From: AM-1111 sp046302135
GTDB lineage: Bacteria > Bacteroidota > Bacteroidia > B-17B0 > Aurantibacillaceae
DNA length: 60,479 nt
Reading direction: 5' to 3'
NCBI GenBank assembly: GCA_046302135.1
Contig: JBKCIQ010000038.1
Location: forward strand, 1 to 60,479
Shown: positions 1 through 8,144 of the stretch, one piece after another
How the letters are laid out: each line of letters begins with the position of its first letter
How positions within the stretch are numbered: the first letter of the stretch is position 1
The notes under the pieces: model-generated
Told to the model about the DNA's origin: nothing
Database searches by the model: none
The model's input: the letters and a program-made list of their open reading frames with translations, nothing else
Program-made: the position numbers and the translations under genes

Positions 1-965
1 CACCGCCTACACTTTCAGCAAACACAGGAACAGGGAACGGAGTAATTTGTAACGGATCACCAATCACCATTTTCACTGCACTATCCGGTGGTGCGCCTCC
101 ATTTAACTACGCGTGGTTTCCAAATGTCTCTAATTCCGACACAGCATCTGTTCAAAATCCGGGCACTTTCCAGGTTATCATTTCCGATTCCGTTGGTTGT
201 AAAGATACAGCCACAATTACAGTCACATCCAGTAATCCGAATGTAAGTATAACAGGAGACCTTTTAATTTGTCCCGGCGAATGCACAACACTCTATGCGA
301 ATGCTAATGGTGGTACAGCACCTATGGTAAACACTTGGGCCGGGGTAACAACTGATAGTTTAGTTGTTTGTAACGGAGGTACATTTTCTGTTTTAACAAC
401 GGATAATTCAGGATGTGTTGATTCTGCTTCTGTTTTAATTACTCAAGATGTTGCGCCGGTAGCATCGTTTACCACAAACCCTGTCTCTCCATCTCAACCA
501 AATGTTACAATTGGATTTACAAGTACTTCTACAATTGCCTCCGGAAACATTACCAATTACTTCTGGAGTTTTGGAGATAATACAAATGCCACAGGTCAAA
601 ACACCTCTCATTCTTATGCCGAAAGTGGTTCTTATTCTGTTACATTAGTTGTTGTTGGCAGTTCAGGTTGTGTAGATACAATTAGTGGAATTTATGTTGT
701 AGATGCTTTGTTAAATGCCCCAAACATTATCACGCCAAATAATGATGGCATAAATGATGCGCTATATTTTAAAGGTTTGGAATATTTTAGCAACAACCGC
801 ATATACATATACAACAGGTGGGGCCAATTAATTTACGATGCTTCGCCTTACAATAATAATTGGAAAGGTGAAAATCAGCCGGACGGTACCTACTTTTATA
901 TCCTCGAAGTTCCTGATGGCAAACCACAGGAAAATTACTCCGGTTACTTTATGATATCAAGGTAA
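1..965 (+). CDS. T9SS-exported PKD/Ig-like surface protein, C-terminal part (5' truncated)
   Basis: The reading frame (first full codon at base 3) is open to the left edge, so only the last ~320 residues of a larger protein are present. What remains is a chain of cysteine-containing Ig/SprB-like modules (motifs GGAPPFNYAW and SDSVGCKDT), then a PKD domain with the typical WSFGDN and SGSYSVTL motifs. The end is a gliding-motility-associated (type B) C-terminal domain: PNIITPNNDGIND, then YIYNRWGQLIY, WKG and PDGTYFYIL. In Bacteroidota this domain directs export through the type IX secretion system to the cell surface. The domain is seen directly; adhesin or matrix function is inference. The total length and any signal peptide lie outside the window. 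Confidence 0.85.
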   Translation, partial: PPTLSANTGTGNGVICNGSPITIFTALSGGAPPFNYAWFPNVSNSDTASVQNPGTFQVIISDSVGCKDTATITVTSSNPNVSITGDLLICPGECTTLYANANGGTAPMVNTWAGVTTDSLVVCNGGTFSVLTTDNSGCVDSASVLITQDVAPVASFTTNPVSPSQPNVTIGFTSTSTIASGNITNYFWSFGDNTNATGQNTSHSYAESGSYSVTLVVVGSSGCVDTISGIYVVDALLNAPNIITPNNDGINDALYFKGLEYFSNNRIYIYNRWGQLIYDASPYNNNWKGENQPDGTYFYILEVPDGKPQENYSGYFMISR

Positions 966-1043
966 GGTTGTTTATTATTCTGTTTTAATCGATAATTTTT
1001 CTTTTTTAATATTTATATTTTTATTTAGCTATTTGAATCTAAA

Positions 1044-1988
1044 TTGAATTTCAAGTCTTGTTTTATAATTCTATTAATAATTCTGTCCGGAAGGATTTAT
1101 TGTCAGGACAGTTTATTATGGCTGAAAAATTTTGATTACAGGAAAGCAGATTCAATAGCCCTAAATTTTCCAAAAAGAAAATTCAAATCTTTTACAGATG
1201 TGGCCGCTCCTCTTTGCGAAAAATTAAACACCGAACATGAAAAATTCAGAGCAATTTTCAGGTGGATAACAAACAACATTGAATATAACAAAAGTGCCTC
1301 TAATGTATCAGATGCAGATGTTGTAGTCCGAAAAAATAAGGCTGTATGCATGGGCTTCTCTGGCCTTCTAAAAGAAATGTGCAACAGTGTAGGAATTGGG
1401 TGTGACACCATTTCCGGTTACACCAAAACCGAGGTAAGAGATATCGGGAAAAAATTGAAAAAGACAGATCATGCATGGAATGCAGTGCTTTTATACAATA
1501 AATGGTATTTGGTTGATGTAACATGGGCGACCAGTAAGTATAACGTAGTAACCCATAAATTTGAAAAACAATTTGACGAACATTACTTCATAACTCATCC
1601 AGAAACTTTTTTAATGGATCATTTTCCGGAAGACAAAAAATGGCAATTGGTTTCAAAACCAATAAGCAAAAAAAGTTTTATCAATTCGCCAATTTATTAC
1701 GCCGATTTTTTTCATTTAGAATGTTCAGAATTCTCAATAAAAAACGGAAAATTTTCAATAAAATCAGATAAAGCGATATTACTCTCTTTTAAATCAAAAA
1801 AGGAAATCAATGAAGCAGGGTTAATGCTTAATTATGACAATACACTTTTGGTTGCACCAATCAAATTTGATACAAAAACTGGCCTTTACAGTATGGAATT
1901 TTACCTTGAAAAACCTGGAAATTACGATATAACATTGTTTTTAAACAAGTTAGCTACAAGCGAGTTTATAGTTAAAGTAAAAAAGTAA
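1044..1988 (+). CDS. Secreted transglutaminase-like (cysteine protease fold) protein
   Basis: This is a 314-residue protein with a TTG start and an N-terminal signal peptide of about 20 residues ending near IYC-Q. A transglutaminase-like core follows at about residues 60-165. The putative catalytic triad is visible: Cys102 in KAVCMGFSGL, His143 in DHAWNAV and Asp158 in WYLVDVTWA. This arrangement matches bacterial transglutaminase-like proteins, which are often proteases or peptide-modifying enzymes of the cell envelope. Residues after ~200 form a beta-rich tail of unknown role. The cysteine at the signal end is not in a good lipobox, so a soluble periplasmic or secreted form is more likely than a lipoprotein. 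The substrate cannot be read from the sequence. It stands alone between the surface protein and rpmB. Confidence 0.75.
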   Translation: MNFKSCFIILLIILSGRIYCQDSLLWLKNFDYRKADSIALNFPKRKFKSFTDVAAPLCEKLNTEHEKFRAIFRWITNNIEYNKSASNVSDADVVVRKNKAVCMGFSGLLKEMCNSVGIGCDTISGYTKTEVRDIGKKLKKTDHAWNAVLLYNKWYLVDVTWATSKYNVVTHKFEKQFDEHYFITHPETFLMDHFPEDKKWQLVSKPISKKSFINSPIYYADFFHLECSEFSIKNGKFSIKSDKAILLSFKSKKEINEAGLMLNYDNTLLVAPIKFDTKTGLYSMEFYLEKPGNYDITLFLNKLATSEFIVKVKK

Positions 1989-1998
1989 TGTTATTTTT

Positions 1999-2029
1999 TT
2001 GAATTATATTAAAAAAATGATTTACTTTG
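1999..2029 (+). promoter_or_regulatory. Candidate promoter for rpmB
   Basis: TTG at 1999-2001 is followed after 20 bases by TTACTTTG at 2022-2029, one mismatch from the Bacteroidota -7 element TAnnTTTG. The rpmB start is 34 bases downstream. Position and spacing fit; no experimental support. Confidence 0.45.
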
Positions 2030-2063
2030 CATCCCCAATTTTAAGTAATTAAATTTTACAGTT

Positions 2064-2300
2064 ATGTCAAGAATTTGTCAGTTAACCGGAAAAAAAGCAA
2101 TAAAAGGAAACAAGGTTTCCCACTCCAATATGAAATCACGTCGTCAGTTCAAGGTAAACCTTAAGAGAAAACGTTTCTTTGTGCCTGAAACCGGGGAATG
2201 GGTTACATTACGTGTATCAACCTCTGCGATAAAAAATATTAACAAAAAGGGTATCTCTGCTTGTCTAAAAGAGGCGAAACAGAAGGGTATACTTTCATAA
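2064..2300 (+). CDS. rpmB: 50S ribosomal protein L28
   Basis: This 78-residue basic protein starts MSRICQLTGKKAIKGN, the characteristic L28 N-terminus, and carries the internal stretch NMKSRRQFKVNLKRKRF. Its length is normal for L28. It is a component of the large ribosomal subunit. In many Bacteroidota rpmB is followed directly by rpmG (L33) and a small DUF4295 gene. Here the next gene is a peptidase 40 bases on and neither partner is present, so they must be elsewhere or lost. A candidate promoter lies directly upstream. Confidence 0.95.
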   Translation: MSRICQLTGKKAIKGNKVSHSNMKSRRQFKVNLKRKRFFVPETGEWVTLRVSTSAIKNINKKGISACLKEAKQKGILS

Positions 2301-2340
2301 CTAAATTATTTTATTTTTTTACAAACCTTGCTAATTTTAC

Positions 2341-3759
2341 ATGGCAAGGTTTTTTTATTATATGAGATATCTTCTAATTATAATTTTTTGTTTTGGAATT
2401 CTTCAATCCCAGAATGACAGCCTTTATGACCAGGATGGCCTCACCCCTGAATTCCACGCCGGAAGGAGAAATGCATTTAGGAAGTTAATGGACTCGGGTT
2501 CAGTTGCATTTTTTTTCTCCAACCCGGTTCGTCAGCGTGCAAATGATGTTGAATATGAATTTCATCAGGATCCGAACTTCTATTACATGACCGGACATAC
2601 TGAACCAAACGCAGTACTTGTCATTTTCAGAGATAAGATTTTGATAGATTCTATTGAAACAAATGAAATAATTTATGTTCAACCGAGAAACGCGGAAGAT
2701 GAAAGCTGGACCGGAAAGAGACTTGGTATTGAAGGTGTAAGAAAAAAACTCAAATTTGAATATGCTTTTGAAAATCTCGAGTTCCAGGATTTAAAATTAG
2801 ATTATTCAAAATTCAGTAAAATTTACTACCCCTATTTTTATAATGATGTTAGAGATGACTATTACAATTCAGGGGATTTATACTCGTTGATCAAAATATT
2901 TGAAGAAAAGACACAAAGATTTAAAAATAAAAAAGACTATTCCGGTCATTATAAAATTTGTGCTCAGTTAAGGGAAATAAAACTTCCGGAAGAATTAAAA
3001 CTTTTGAAAAAAGCAATAGATATTTCGGTGAAAGGACATCTTAAACTAATGCAAAGCCTTAGACCGGAAATGAGAGAATATCAAGCACAAGCTATAGTAG
3101 AGTTTGGGTTTAAATTCAACGGTGCTGAATACGAAGGTTATCCAAGCATATTGGGTGGAGGTGAAAACTCATGCATTCTACACTATATCTCAAATAGAAA
3201 AAAGTTGCAAAATAAAGATATACTTGTTTGTGACGCAGGCGCAGAATACCACGGCTATACTGCAGACATTACCAGAACGCTTCCTACTGATGGTTTATTC
3301 TCTCAAGAAGAGAAAGCAATTTATAACATTGTTTTACTTGCTCAGGAGGAAGGTATAAAAGCCTGTAGAAAAAACAACCCATTCAGGGCATCACATCTTG
3401 CGGCAGCAGAAGTAATAAAAAATAAATTATTCGAGCTCGGTGTTACAAAAAGAGAAGATGACTATATGAAATACTTTTTTCATGGAACATCACATTATCT
3501 TGGCCTTGATGTTCACGATGCAGGAACAAACGGAAGATTAAAGCCGGGAAGCGTGATTACAGTTGAACCCGGAATTTACATTCCCGAAGGGAGCCCATGT
3601 GATAAAAAATGGTGGAATATTGGGGTTAGGATAGAAGATGATATTTTGATTACTGAAAACGAACCGGAAGTTTTGAGTAAAGAACTACCAAAAAAAATTG
3701 AAGAAATAGAAAAGCTAATGTCCGGAAACAAAGAAGGGAAGTTACAAATCAAAGATTAA
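2341..3759 (+). CDS. Secreted Xaa-Pro aminopeptidase (M24B, aminopeptidase P family)
   Basis: This 472-residue enzyme has an AMP_N domain (about residues 36-150, including GRRNAFRKLM and DPNFYYMTG) and a pita-bread M24 domain (about 215-440). The dinuclear metal ligands can be placed at Asp298 (CDAGAEYHGY), Asp309 (ADITRT), His385 (HGTSHYLGLDVHD), Glu409 (VEPGIY) and Glu432 (RIEDDI). The family removes the N-terminal residue before proline. A hydrophobic signal-like segment (RYLLIIIFCFGILQSQ) suggests export, unlike cytoplasmic E. coli PepP. The ATG at 2362 (Met8) starts right at that segment and is an equally plausible start. It probably serves peptide turnover in the periplasm. Confidence 0.88.
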   Translation: MARFFYYMRYLLIIIFCFGILQSQNDSLYDQDGLTPEFHAGRRNAFRKLMDSGSVAFFFSNPVRQRANDVEYEFHQDPNFYYMTGHTEPNAVLVIFRDKILIDSIETNEIIYVQPRNAEDESWTGKRLGIEGVRKKLKFEYAFENLEFQDLKLDYSKFSKIYYPYFYNDVRDDYYNSGDLYSLIKIFEEKTQRFKNKKDYSGHYKICAQLREIKLPEELKLLKKAIDISVKGHLKLMQSLRPEMREYQAQAIVEFGFKFNGAEYEGYPSILGGGENSCILHYISNRKKLQNKDILVCDAGAEYHGYTADITRTLPTDGLFSQEEKAIYNIVLLAQEEGIKACRKNNPFRASHLAAAEVIKNKLFELGVTKREDDYMKYFFHGTSHYLGLDVHDAGTNGRLKPGSVITVEPGIYIPEGSPCDKKWWNIGVRIEDDILITENEPEVLSKELPKKIEEIEKLMSGNKEGKLQIKD

Positions 3760-3781
3760 CACCTGCTTTCAAAAAAAAACC

Positions 3782-3789
3782 TAACTTTG
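3782..3789 (+). promoter_or_regulatory. Candidate -7 box for the small membrane protein gene
   Basis: TAACTTTG is a perfect match to the Bacteroidota -7 consensus TAnnTTTG and ends only 7 bases before the ATG at 3797. If real, the transcript would be leaderless or nearly so. No good -33 TTG was found at the usual distance. Confidence 0.4.
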
Positions 3790-3796
3790 TTTGTAA

Positions 3797-4123
3797 ATGG
3801 GGGAAAAATATTGTATAAAGTTTAGTCTCTTCCTGGTTGTAGTAATTGTCGTTTCTTTGGTTTCTGCTTCGTTCATTAAAACATATTACGGTGCAAATAC
3901 AACAATAGAATTAAATAAATTAATTGGTGAGGAGGAAAACGAAGATGGACAGGAAGATGAAACTGAAGAGCAGGGCGTTTTTTTATATTCCTCTGAATTT
4001 TTTTTAATGTCAGGCTCTTTAATCAATCTGCATTCTTTACAACCTCTAAATTACAACTGCTTTTACGCTTATCAATTTTCAATAGAAATAATACCTCCGC
4101 CTCCTAAACACTTTTTTATCTAA
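3797..4123 (+). CDS. Small acidic single-pass membrane protein upstream of SulP (function unknown)
   Basis: This 108-residue product is not one whose function I recognise. It has one hydrophobic segment (about residues 8-27, rich in Val), then a short linker and a strongly acidic stretch (about 44-59, EEENEDGQEDETEEQ). The second half is uncharged and aromatic-rich and ends in IIPPPPKHFF. It has a perfect -7-like box just upstream, and the next gene on the same strand is the SulP transporter 40 bases on. A real gene is favoured by the coherent topology and by the lack of any overlapping alternative. Similar small proteins next to transporters in Bacteroidota may be accessory subunits, but that role is inference. 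Confidence 0.6.
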   Translation: MGEKYCIKFSLFLVVVIVVSLVSASFIKTYYGANTTIELNKLIGEEENEDGQEDETEEQGVFLYSSEFFLMSGSLINLHSLQPLNYNCFYAYQFSIEIIPPPPKHFFI

Positions 4124-4152
4124 CCGACCCGGATAAAGTGTTTAATTTTTCA
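4106..4152 (+). terminator. Inverted repeat followed by T-rich tract between the small ORF and sulP
   Basis: AAACACTTT beginning at 4106 pairs with AAAGTGTTT ending at 4143, and the inner TATC (4117-4120) pairs with GATA (4132-4135), with a small T bulge and a ~11-base loop. AATTTTT follows. The structure spans the stop codon of the small ORF and could terminate or attenuate read-through into the SulP gene. Confidence 0.45.
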
Positions 4153-4163
4153 AAATTATTTTA

Positions 4164-5768
4164 ATGTCTGCATCAAAAAATAAGCAAAAACCCTTTGCGT
4201 CTTTAAGCAATATCAAATATGACCTAAAGGCGGGTTTAATCGTATTCCTAGTAGCTTTACCACTTTGCCTTGGCATTGCCCAGGCACAAAAAGTTGACTT
4301 ATTCTCAGGTTTAATTTCTGGAGTTATTGGAGGTATTGTAGTTGGAGCCGTCAGTAAATCTAAACTTAGTATAAGTGGCCCCGCCGCAGGTTTAACTACA
4401 ATTGTTATAGCATCAATTGCAAACTTCAAAGACCTTATTCCCGGACACAGTGCTTTCGGGCTTTTCCTCACATCACTTTGCATTGCAGGATTACTGCAGG
4501 TAATACTAGGGTTTTTAAAGGCAGGAATAATAGGTTATTATTTTCCTTCGTCGGTCATAAAAGGAATGTTGTGTGGTATAGGAATACTACTCATTGCAAA
4601 AGAGATTCCGCACTTTCTCGGTGATGATAGAGATCCACAGGGAGATCAGACATTTATACAAGAAGATAAAGAGAATACATTAACAGAAATAATGAATGCT
4701 TTCAAGTTTTTTTCACCCGGGGTTGTATTAATTGGTAGCGCATGTCTTTTTATACTAATATTATGGCAATCCGGATTAGTAAAAAAAATAAACTGGCTAT
4801 CTTTTTTACCGGGACCTTTAGTTGCAGTTATTACAGGTGTATTAATGAACCAGTTTTTTATTCATTATTTTCCAAACTTAGCAATCATCAACAGTTCACA
4901 TCTTGTTAATTTACCTTCAATCAACTCAACGGAACAACTTATTTCAAAATTGCAATTTCCTGACTTATCCGGGCTCGCATATTACAAAGTTTGGGAAACA
5001 GGATTTTTACTTTGCTGTGTTGCAAGCCTTGAATCATTGCTAAGCGTTGAGGCAATTGATAAACTAGACCCGGAAAACGATATTACTCCCACAAATCGTG
5101 AATTAATTGCACAAGGTATAGGAAATTTTATTTGCGGATTAATTGGCGGCTTACCGGTTACCTCAGTTATTGTACGAGGTTCAGCAAACGTAAACGCAGG
5201 AGCAAAGTCAAAATTTTCGGCTGTTTTTCATGGTGTCTTACTGCTAACAGCTATTTTTTTAATTCCAAGTATCCTTAACTTGATACCATCAGCGGCACTT
5301 GCGGCAATTTTAATTGTTACCGGATTTAAACTAACTAGGCCTTCAATTTTCAGAAATGTTTACAAACAAGGCTGGGATCAGTTTCTGCCATTCATTATTA
5401 CCATAATAATTTTCTTACTCACAGATCTTCTTAGAGGTGTTTCACTAGGAATTGTTGTAGGAATTATTTTTATACTCAGGCAAAACTACAGGAATCCTTT
5501 CAAACTTATACAAGACAACATAGATGGGACACCCCACTTTTTCATTAAACTATCACAAAATGTAACCTTTCTTAATAAAGGTAAAATTGTGGAAACATTA
5601 CATAATATTCCTCCCGGATCAAAAGTTTATATTGATGGGGGCAGAAGTCAGTTTGTTGATAAGGATGTTTTGGAGGCAATAACAGAATTTAAAAAATCAG
5701 CACATTTAAAAAATATCAATGTAGAGTTGGAAGATATCAAAGAAGTAGACTTGATTTCCACACATTAA
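4164..5768 (+). CDS. SulP-family inorganic anion transporter
   Basis: This 534-residue polytopic membrane protein has the SulP signature regions. The N-terminus reads YDLKAGLIVFLVALPLCLGI, then GLISGVIGGIVVG and SISGPAAGLTTIV. The central part has the conserved GNFICGLIGGLPVTSVIVRG region. About 10-14 membrane helices span residues 20-430. The C-terminal ~80 residues are a short STAS-like domain (KVYIDGGRSQFVDKDVLEAI). SulP proteins move sulfate or bicarbonate. The beta-carbonic anhydrase 11 bases downstream strongly suggests bicarbonate exchange or uptake coupled to CO2 hydration here. The substrate remains inferred from context. Confidence 0.9.
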   Translation: MSASKNKQKPFASLSNIKYDLKAGLIVFLVALPLCLGIAQAQKVDLFSGLISGVIGGIVVGAVSKSKLSISGPAAGLTTIVIASIANFKDLIPGHSAFGLFLTSLCIAGLLQVILGFLKAGIIGYYFPSSVIKGMLCGIGILLIAKEIPHFLGDDRDPQGDQTFIQEDKENTLTEIMNAFKFFSPGVVLIGSACLFILILWQSGLVKKINWLSFLPGPLVAVITGVLMNQFFIHYFPNLAIINSSHLVNLPSINSTEQLISKLQFPDLSGLAYYKVWETGFLLCCVASLESLLSVEAIDKLDPENDITPTNRELIAQGIGNFICGLIGGLPVTSVIVRGSANVNAGAKSKFSAVFHGVLLLTAIFLIPSILNLIPSAALAAILIVTGFKLTRPSIFRNVYKQGWDQFLPFIITIIIFLLTDLLRGVSLGIVVGIIFILRQNYRNPFKLIQDNIDGTPHFFIKLSQNVTFLNKGKIVETLHNIPPGSKVYIDGGRSQFVDKDVLEAITEFKKSAHLKNINVELEDIKEVDLISTH

Positions 5769-5779
5769 AACAATAACTG

Positions 5780-6415
5780 ATGGATAATTCTTATAAAAAA
5801 TTAATTGATGGCAACAGAAAATATGCCATGGAAAAAAAACACGATGACCCAAATTATTTTAAAAAACTGGCCTTGGGTCAAGATCCTCAATATTTATGGA
5901 TTGGGTGCAGTGATAGTCGTGTTCCGGCTAATGAGGTAACCAATACCGTGAGCGGAGATATATTTGTACACCGTAATATAGCAAACATGGTGGTACACAC
6001 AGATGTTAACCTAATGAGTGTTTTAGATTATGCAGTTAATATTTTAAAAGTAAAACATGTAATTGTTTGCGGACATTACGGTTGCGGTGGTGTAAAAGCG
6101 GCTATGAAATCTGAATCATTTGGCTACGTAGACTCATGGCTTAGAAAAATTAAAGAAATTTACCAGAAATATAATGAAGAATTGAACAAGATTGAAGATT
6201 TTGAATCTAGAGCAAACAGGTTATGTGAGTTAAATGTAATTGAACAGGTACATGACTTGGCCAAAACTAAAATCATTCAGGAAGCTTGGAAGACCAGGAA
6301 GCTTCAAATTCATGGCTGGGTGTATGGATTGGATGACGGACTCATAAAAGAGTTAAATACCCTTATTGATGATATAAATGAATTGGAACCCGTTTTTCAT
6401 TATAAAAACATTTAA
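5780..6415 (+). CDS. can: Beta-class carbonic anhydrase
   Basis: This 211-residue enzyme has the complete beta-CA active site. Cys43, Asp45 and Arg47 lie in IGCSDSRVPAN, and His99 and Cys102 in CGHYGCGGVKAA, giving the Cys2-His zinc site and the Asp-Arg dyad. The C-terminal motif IHGWVYGLDDG is also typical. It interconverts CO2 and bicarbonate in the cytoplasm. It follows the SulP gene by 11 bases and is surely co-transcribed, so bicarbonate delivered or exported by SulP would be equilibrated by this enzyme. Length is normal for the family and no signal peptide is seen. Confidence 0.95.
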   Translation: MDNSYKKLIDGNRKYAMEKKHDDPNYFKKLALGQDPQYLWIGCSDSRVPANEVTNTVSGDIFVHRNIANMVVHTDVNLMSVLDYAVNILKVKHVIVCGHYGCGGVKAAMKSESFGYVDSWLRKIKEIYQKYNEELNKIEDFESRANRLCELNVIEQVHDLAKTKIIQEAWKTRKLQIHGWVYGLDDGLIKELNTLIDDINELEPVFHYKNI

Positions 6416-6465
6416 TTTTTTTTCGTCAGCAGCTAATTATTCTGAAAAATTATTGAGATAAAAAA

Positions 6466-7128
6466 GTGAGTACTGAATTAACAAATGCAGAAGAGAACTA
6501 TCTTAAAGCGATTTACAAATTGTCTTTAATCGCTATCGGAAAAATTAGTAATGTAGAACTGGCTGGAATTTTAAAATTAAATCCACCAACGGTTTTAGAA
6601 ATGGTAAGACGCCTTCAGAAAAAAAATTTATTGAGGTACAACAAAAAAACCGGAGTAATACTTAGTGAAAAGGGTAAAAAGAAAGCAATTCAAACCATAA
6701 GAAAACATAGATTATGGGAAGTTTTTTTGCATGAAAAATTGGGATTCAGGTGGGATGAAGTACATCAAATTGCAGAACAGCTTGAACACGTACAAAGCGA
6801 TGAGCTTTTAAAGCGATTAGATAAATTTTTAGAATACCCAAAATTTGATCCACATGGAGATCCAATTCCTAATGCAAATGGTAAGCTTACAGAACACAGC
6901 GGCATTCCGCTTAGTAAATCAAATTCTGTAAAAATTCACACTGTTGTTGGAGTAAAAAACAACGATGATTCATTTTTGAAATTACTCGGTACAAATAAAA
7001 TTCAGTTAGGATCACAAATCAAAATAATGAACACTGAAGATTTTGATCAGTCAATGAAAATTAAGATTGATAAAAAATACATTGTTCGGATTTCAAAAAA
7101 AGTTTCGGAAAACCTTCTTGTTATCTAA
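6466..7128 (+). CDS. DtxR/MntR-family metal-dependent transcriptional regulator
   Basis: This 220-residue protein starts at GTG. It has an N-terminal winged helix (about residues 8-65), a metal-binding dimerisation domain (about 66-145) and a C-terminal FeoA/SH3-like domain (about 150-218). By hand alignment to DtxR, metal ligands His81, Glu85, His100, Glu107 and His108 are kept. The Cys102 position is Glu104, as in manganese-sensing MntR, while the Met10 position is Asn11. The three-domain form resembles iron regulators, so Fe versus Mn specificity is open. It probably represses metal uptake genes elsewhere. It overlaps the convergent acyltransferase gene by 4 bases. Confidence 0.85.
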   Translation: MSTELTNAEENYLKAIYKLSLIAIGKISNVELAGILKLNPPTVLEMVRRLQKKNLLRYNKKTGVILSEKGKKKAIQTIRKHRLWEVFLHEKLGFRWDEVHQIAEQLEHVQSDELLKRLDKFLEYPKFDPHGDPIPNANGKLTEHSGIPLSKSNSVKIHTVVGVKNNDDSFLKLLGTNKIQLGSQIKIMNTEDFDQSMKIKIDKKYIVRISKKVSENLLVI

Positions 7129-8072
7129 ATAAAATCCTTTTTTGATTTTTCTTCTAAATAGGAATTGATGTGGCGCTCTTTTTTAATTGGATAGATATCA
7201 TCAAATGCAATCATTATTCCTGTTTCTTCAACGCCGCCAAAATCCGGGTTCATAGAAGTCCCAAAAGTTTTCATATGTGGGGAAGTATTCATGTAGGAAT
7301 TAACCAACGGTGGAATATTTTCTCCGATGGAACGAATTGCTTTATTTAAGGCGGCGTGTCCTTCCTTATAGCCCAAATCCTTCAACCCAGAAAGAAAAGG
7401 AACTACATCTGTTGTATAATTAACCGCATGTCTAGGAATTACCAATTTTTCATTATCAGGAAAATAATGATGCATAAATGCAATAATTAGATCCCTTGCG
7501 ACTCTATTAAAATCTGAATACATCGTTACCTTACCGTAAAAATAACGTTGATCCGGATTATCAACTATTACAGCACCCAAGCCATCCCAGAGATTATCTA
7601 GAGAAAAAAGGCCTTTTCTAAATTCTTCACTTGGTTGGTAGGCTGGCTGAACCCAGCTTCTACCTAACTCAATGGTATACGGTAAATAGTTTTTATTAAA
7701 TACTTCTGAAAATCTGAAAAGTTCGGTTGTGGCAACTTTTACCTCTCCGTCTAAAAATTCGGCATCCTTTAGTTTAATAAATCTGTAGGCCCCTATAATT
7801 TCCATATCTGTAGGATTCCAAACAAGCAATTGCTGGTATGGGTGACTTCCGGTATCGTAAACATCTGTATCAATACTTTTACCTGTTCCACCACCGGCAT
7901 GCCTAAAGGTTACCTCTCTTAACCTACCAATTTCTAACATTACGTTGGGTGATTTATTGGCGGTAGTAATGTAAATCTCATTATTGCCCTTAAAAGTTTT
8001 TCTTACCGGGCCAATAGCATTTAATTCGGTCAGCAATAACTCTTTTTCAATCGGAGGAATGATTTTCTCCAT
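7125..8072 (-). CDS. glsB: GNAT-type N-acyltransferase, GlsB/OlsB-like (acyl-amino-acid lipid synthesis)
   Basis: This 315-residue protein resembles the hemolysin/OlsB-like acyltransferases. The core (about residues 45-190) contains IGRLREVTFRHAG, then DTGSHPYQQLLVWN, IIGAYRF and ELGRSWVQPAYQ. In Bacteroides, GlsB N-acylates glycine with a 3-hydroxy fatty acid as the first step of glycine-lipid synthesis, and OlsB does the same with ornithine. The gene upstream on the same strand encodes a PlsC-like O-acyltransferase, which is the expected second enzyme. The amino acid substrate cannot be read from sequence. The 72-base gap between the two genes holds an 18-base palindrome. Confidence 0.75.
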   Translation of the reverse strand: MEKIIPPIEKELLLTELNAIGPVRKTFKGNNEIYITTANKSPNVMLEIGRLREVTFRHAGGGTGKSIDTDVYDTGSHPYQQLLVWNPTDMEIIGAYRFIKLKDAEFLDGEVKVATTELFRFSEVFNKNYLPYTIELGRSWVQPAYQPSEEFRKGLFSLDNLWDGLGAVIVDNPDQRYFYGKVTMYSDFNRVARDLIIAFMHHYFPDNEKLVIPRHAVNYTTDVVPFLSGLKDLGYKEGHAALNKAIRSIGENIPPLVNSYMNTSPHMKTFGTSMNPDFGGVEETGIMIAFDDIYPIKKERHINSYLEEKSKKDFI

Positions 8073-8122
8073 AAAATACCTGCTGGCTAAAGATAATGAT
8101 TAATTATTCGAATTTTAAAAAT

Positions 8123-8140
8123 ATAAAAACATGTTTTTAT
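8123..8140. promoter_or_regulatory. Perfect 18-bp palindrome between the two acyltransferase genes
   Basis: ATAAAAACATGTTTTTAT is an exact dyad. It may be a regulator-binding site or a weak hairpin in the intergenic spacer. AT-rich composition makes chance occurrence possible. Confidence 0.3.
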
Positions 8141-8144
8141 TCTG

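Noticed and set aside
4142..4483. 113-codon open frame on the minus strand
   Set aside because: It is antisense to the start of the SulP gene and has no coherent features.
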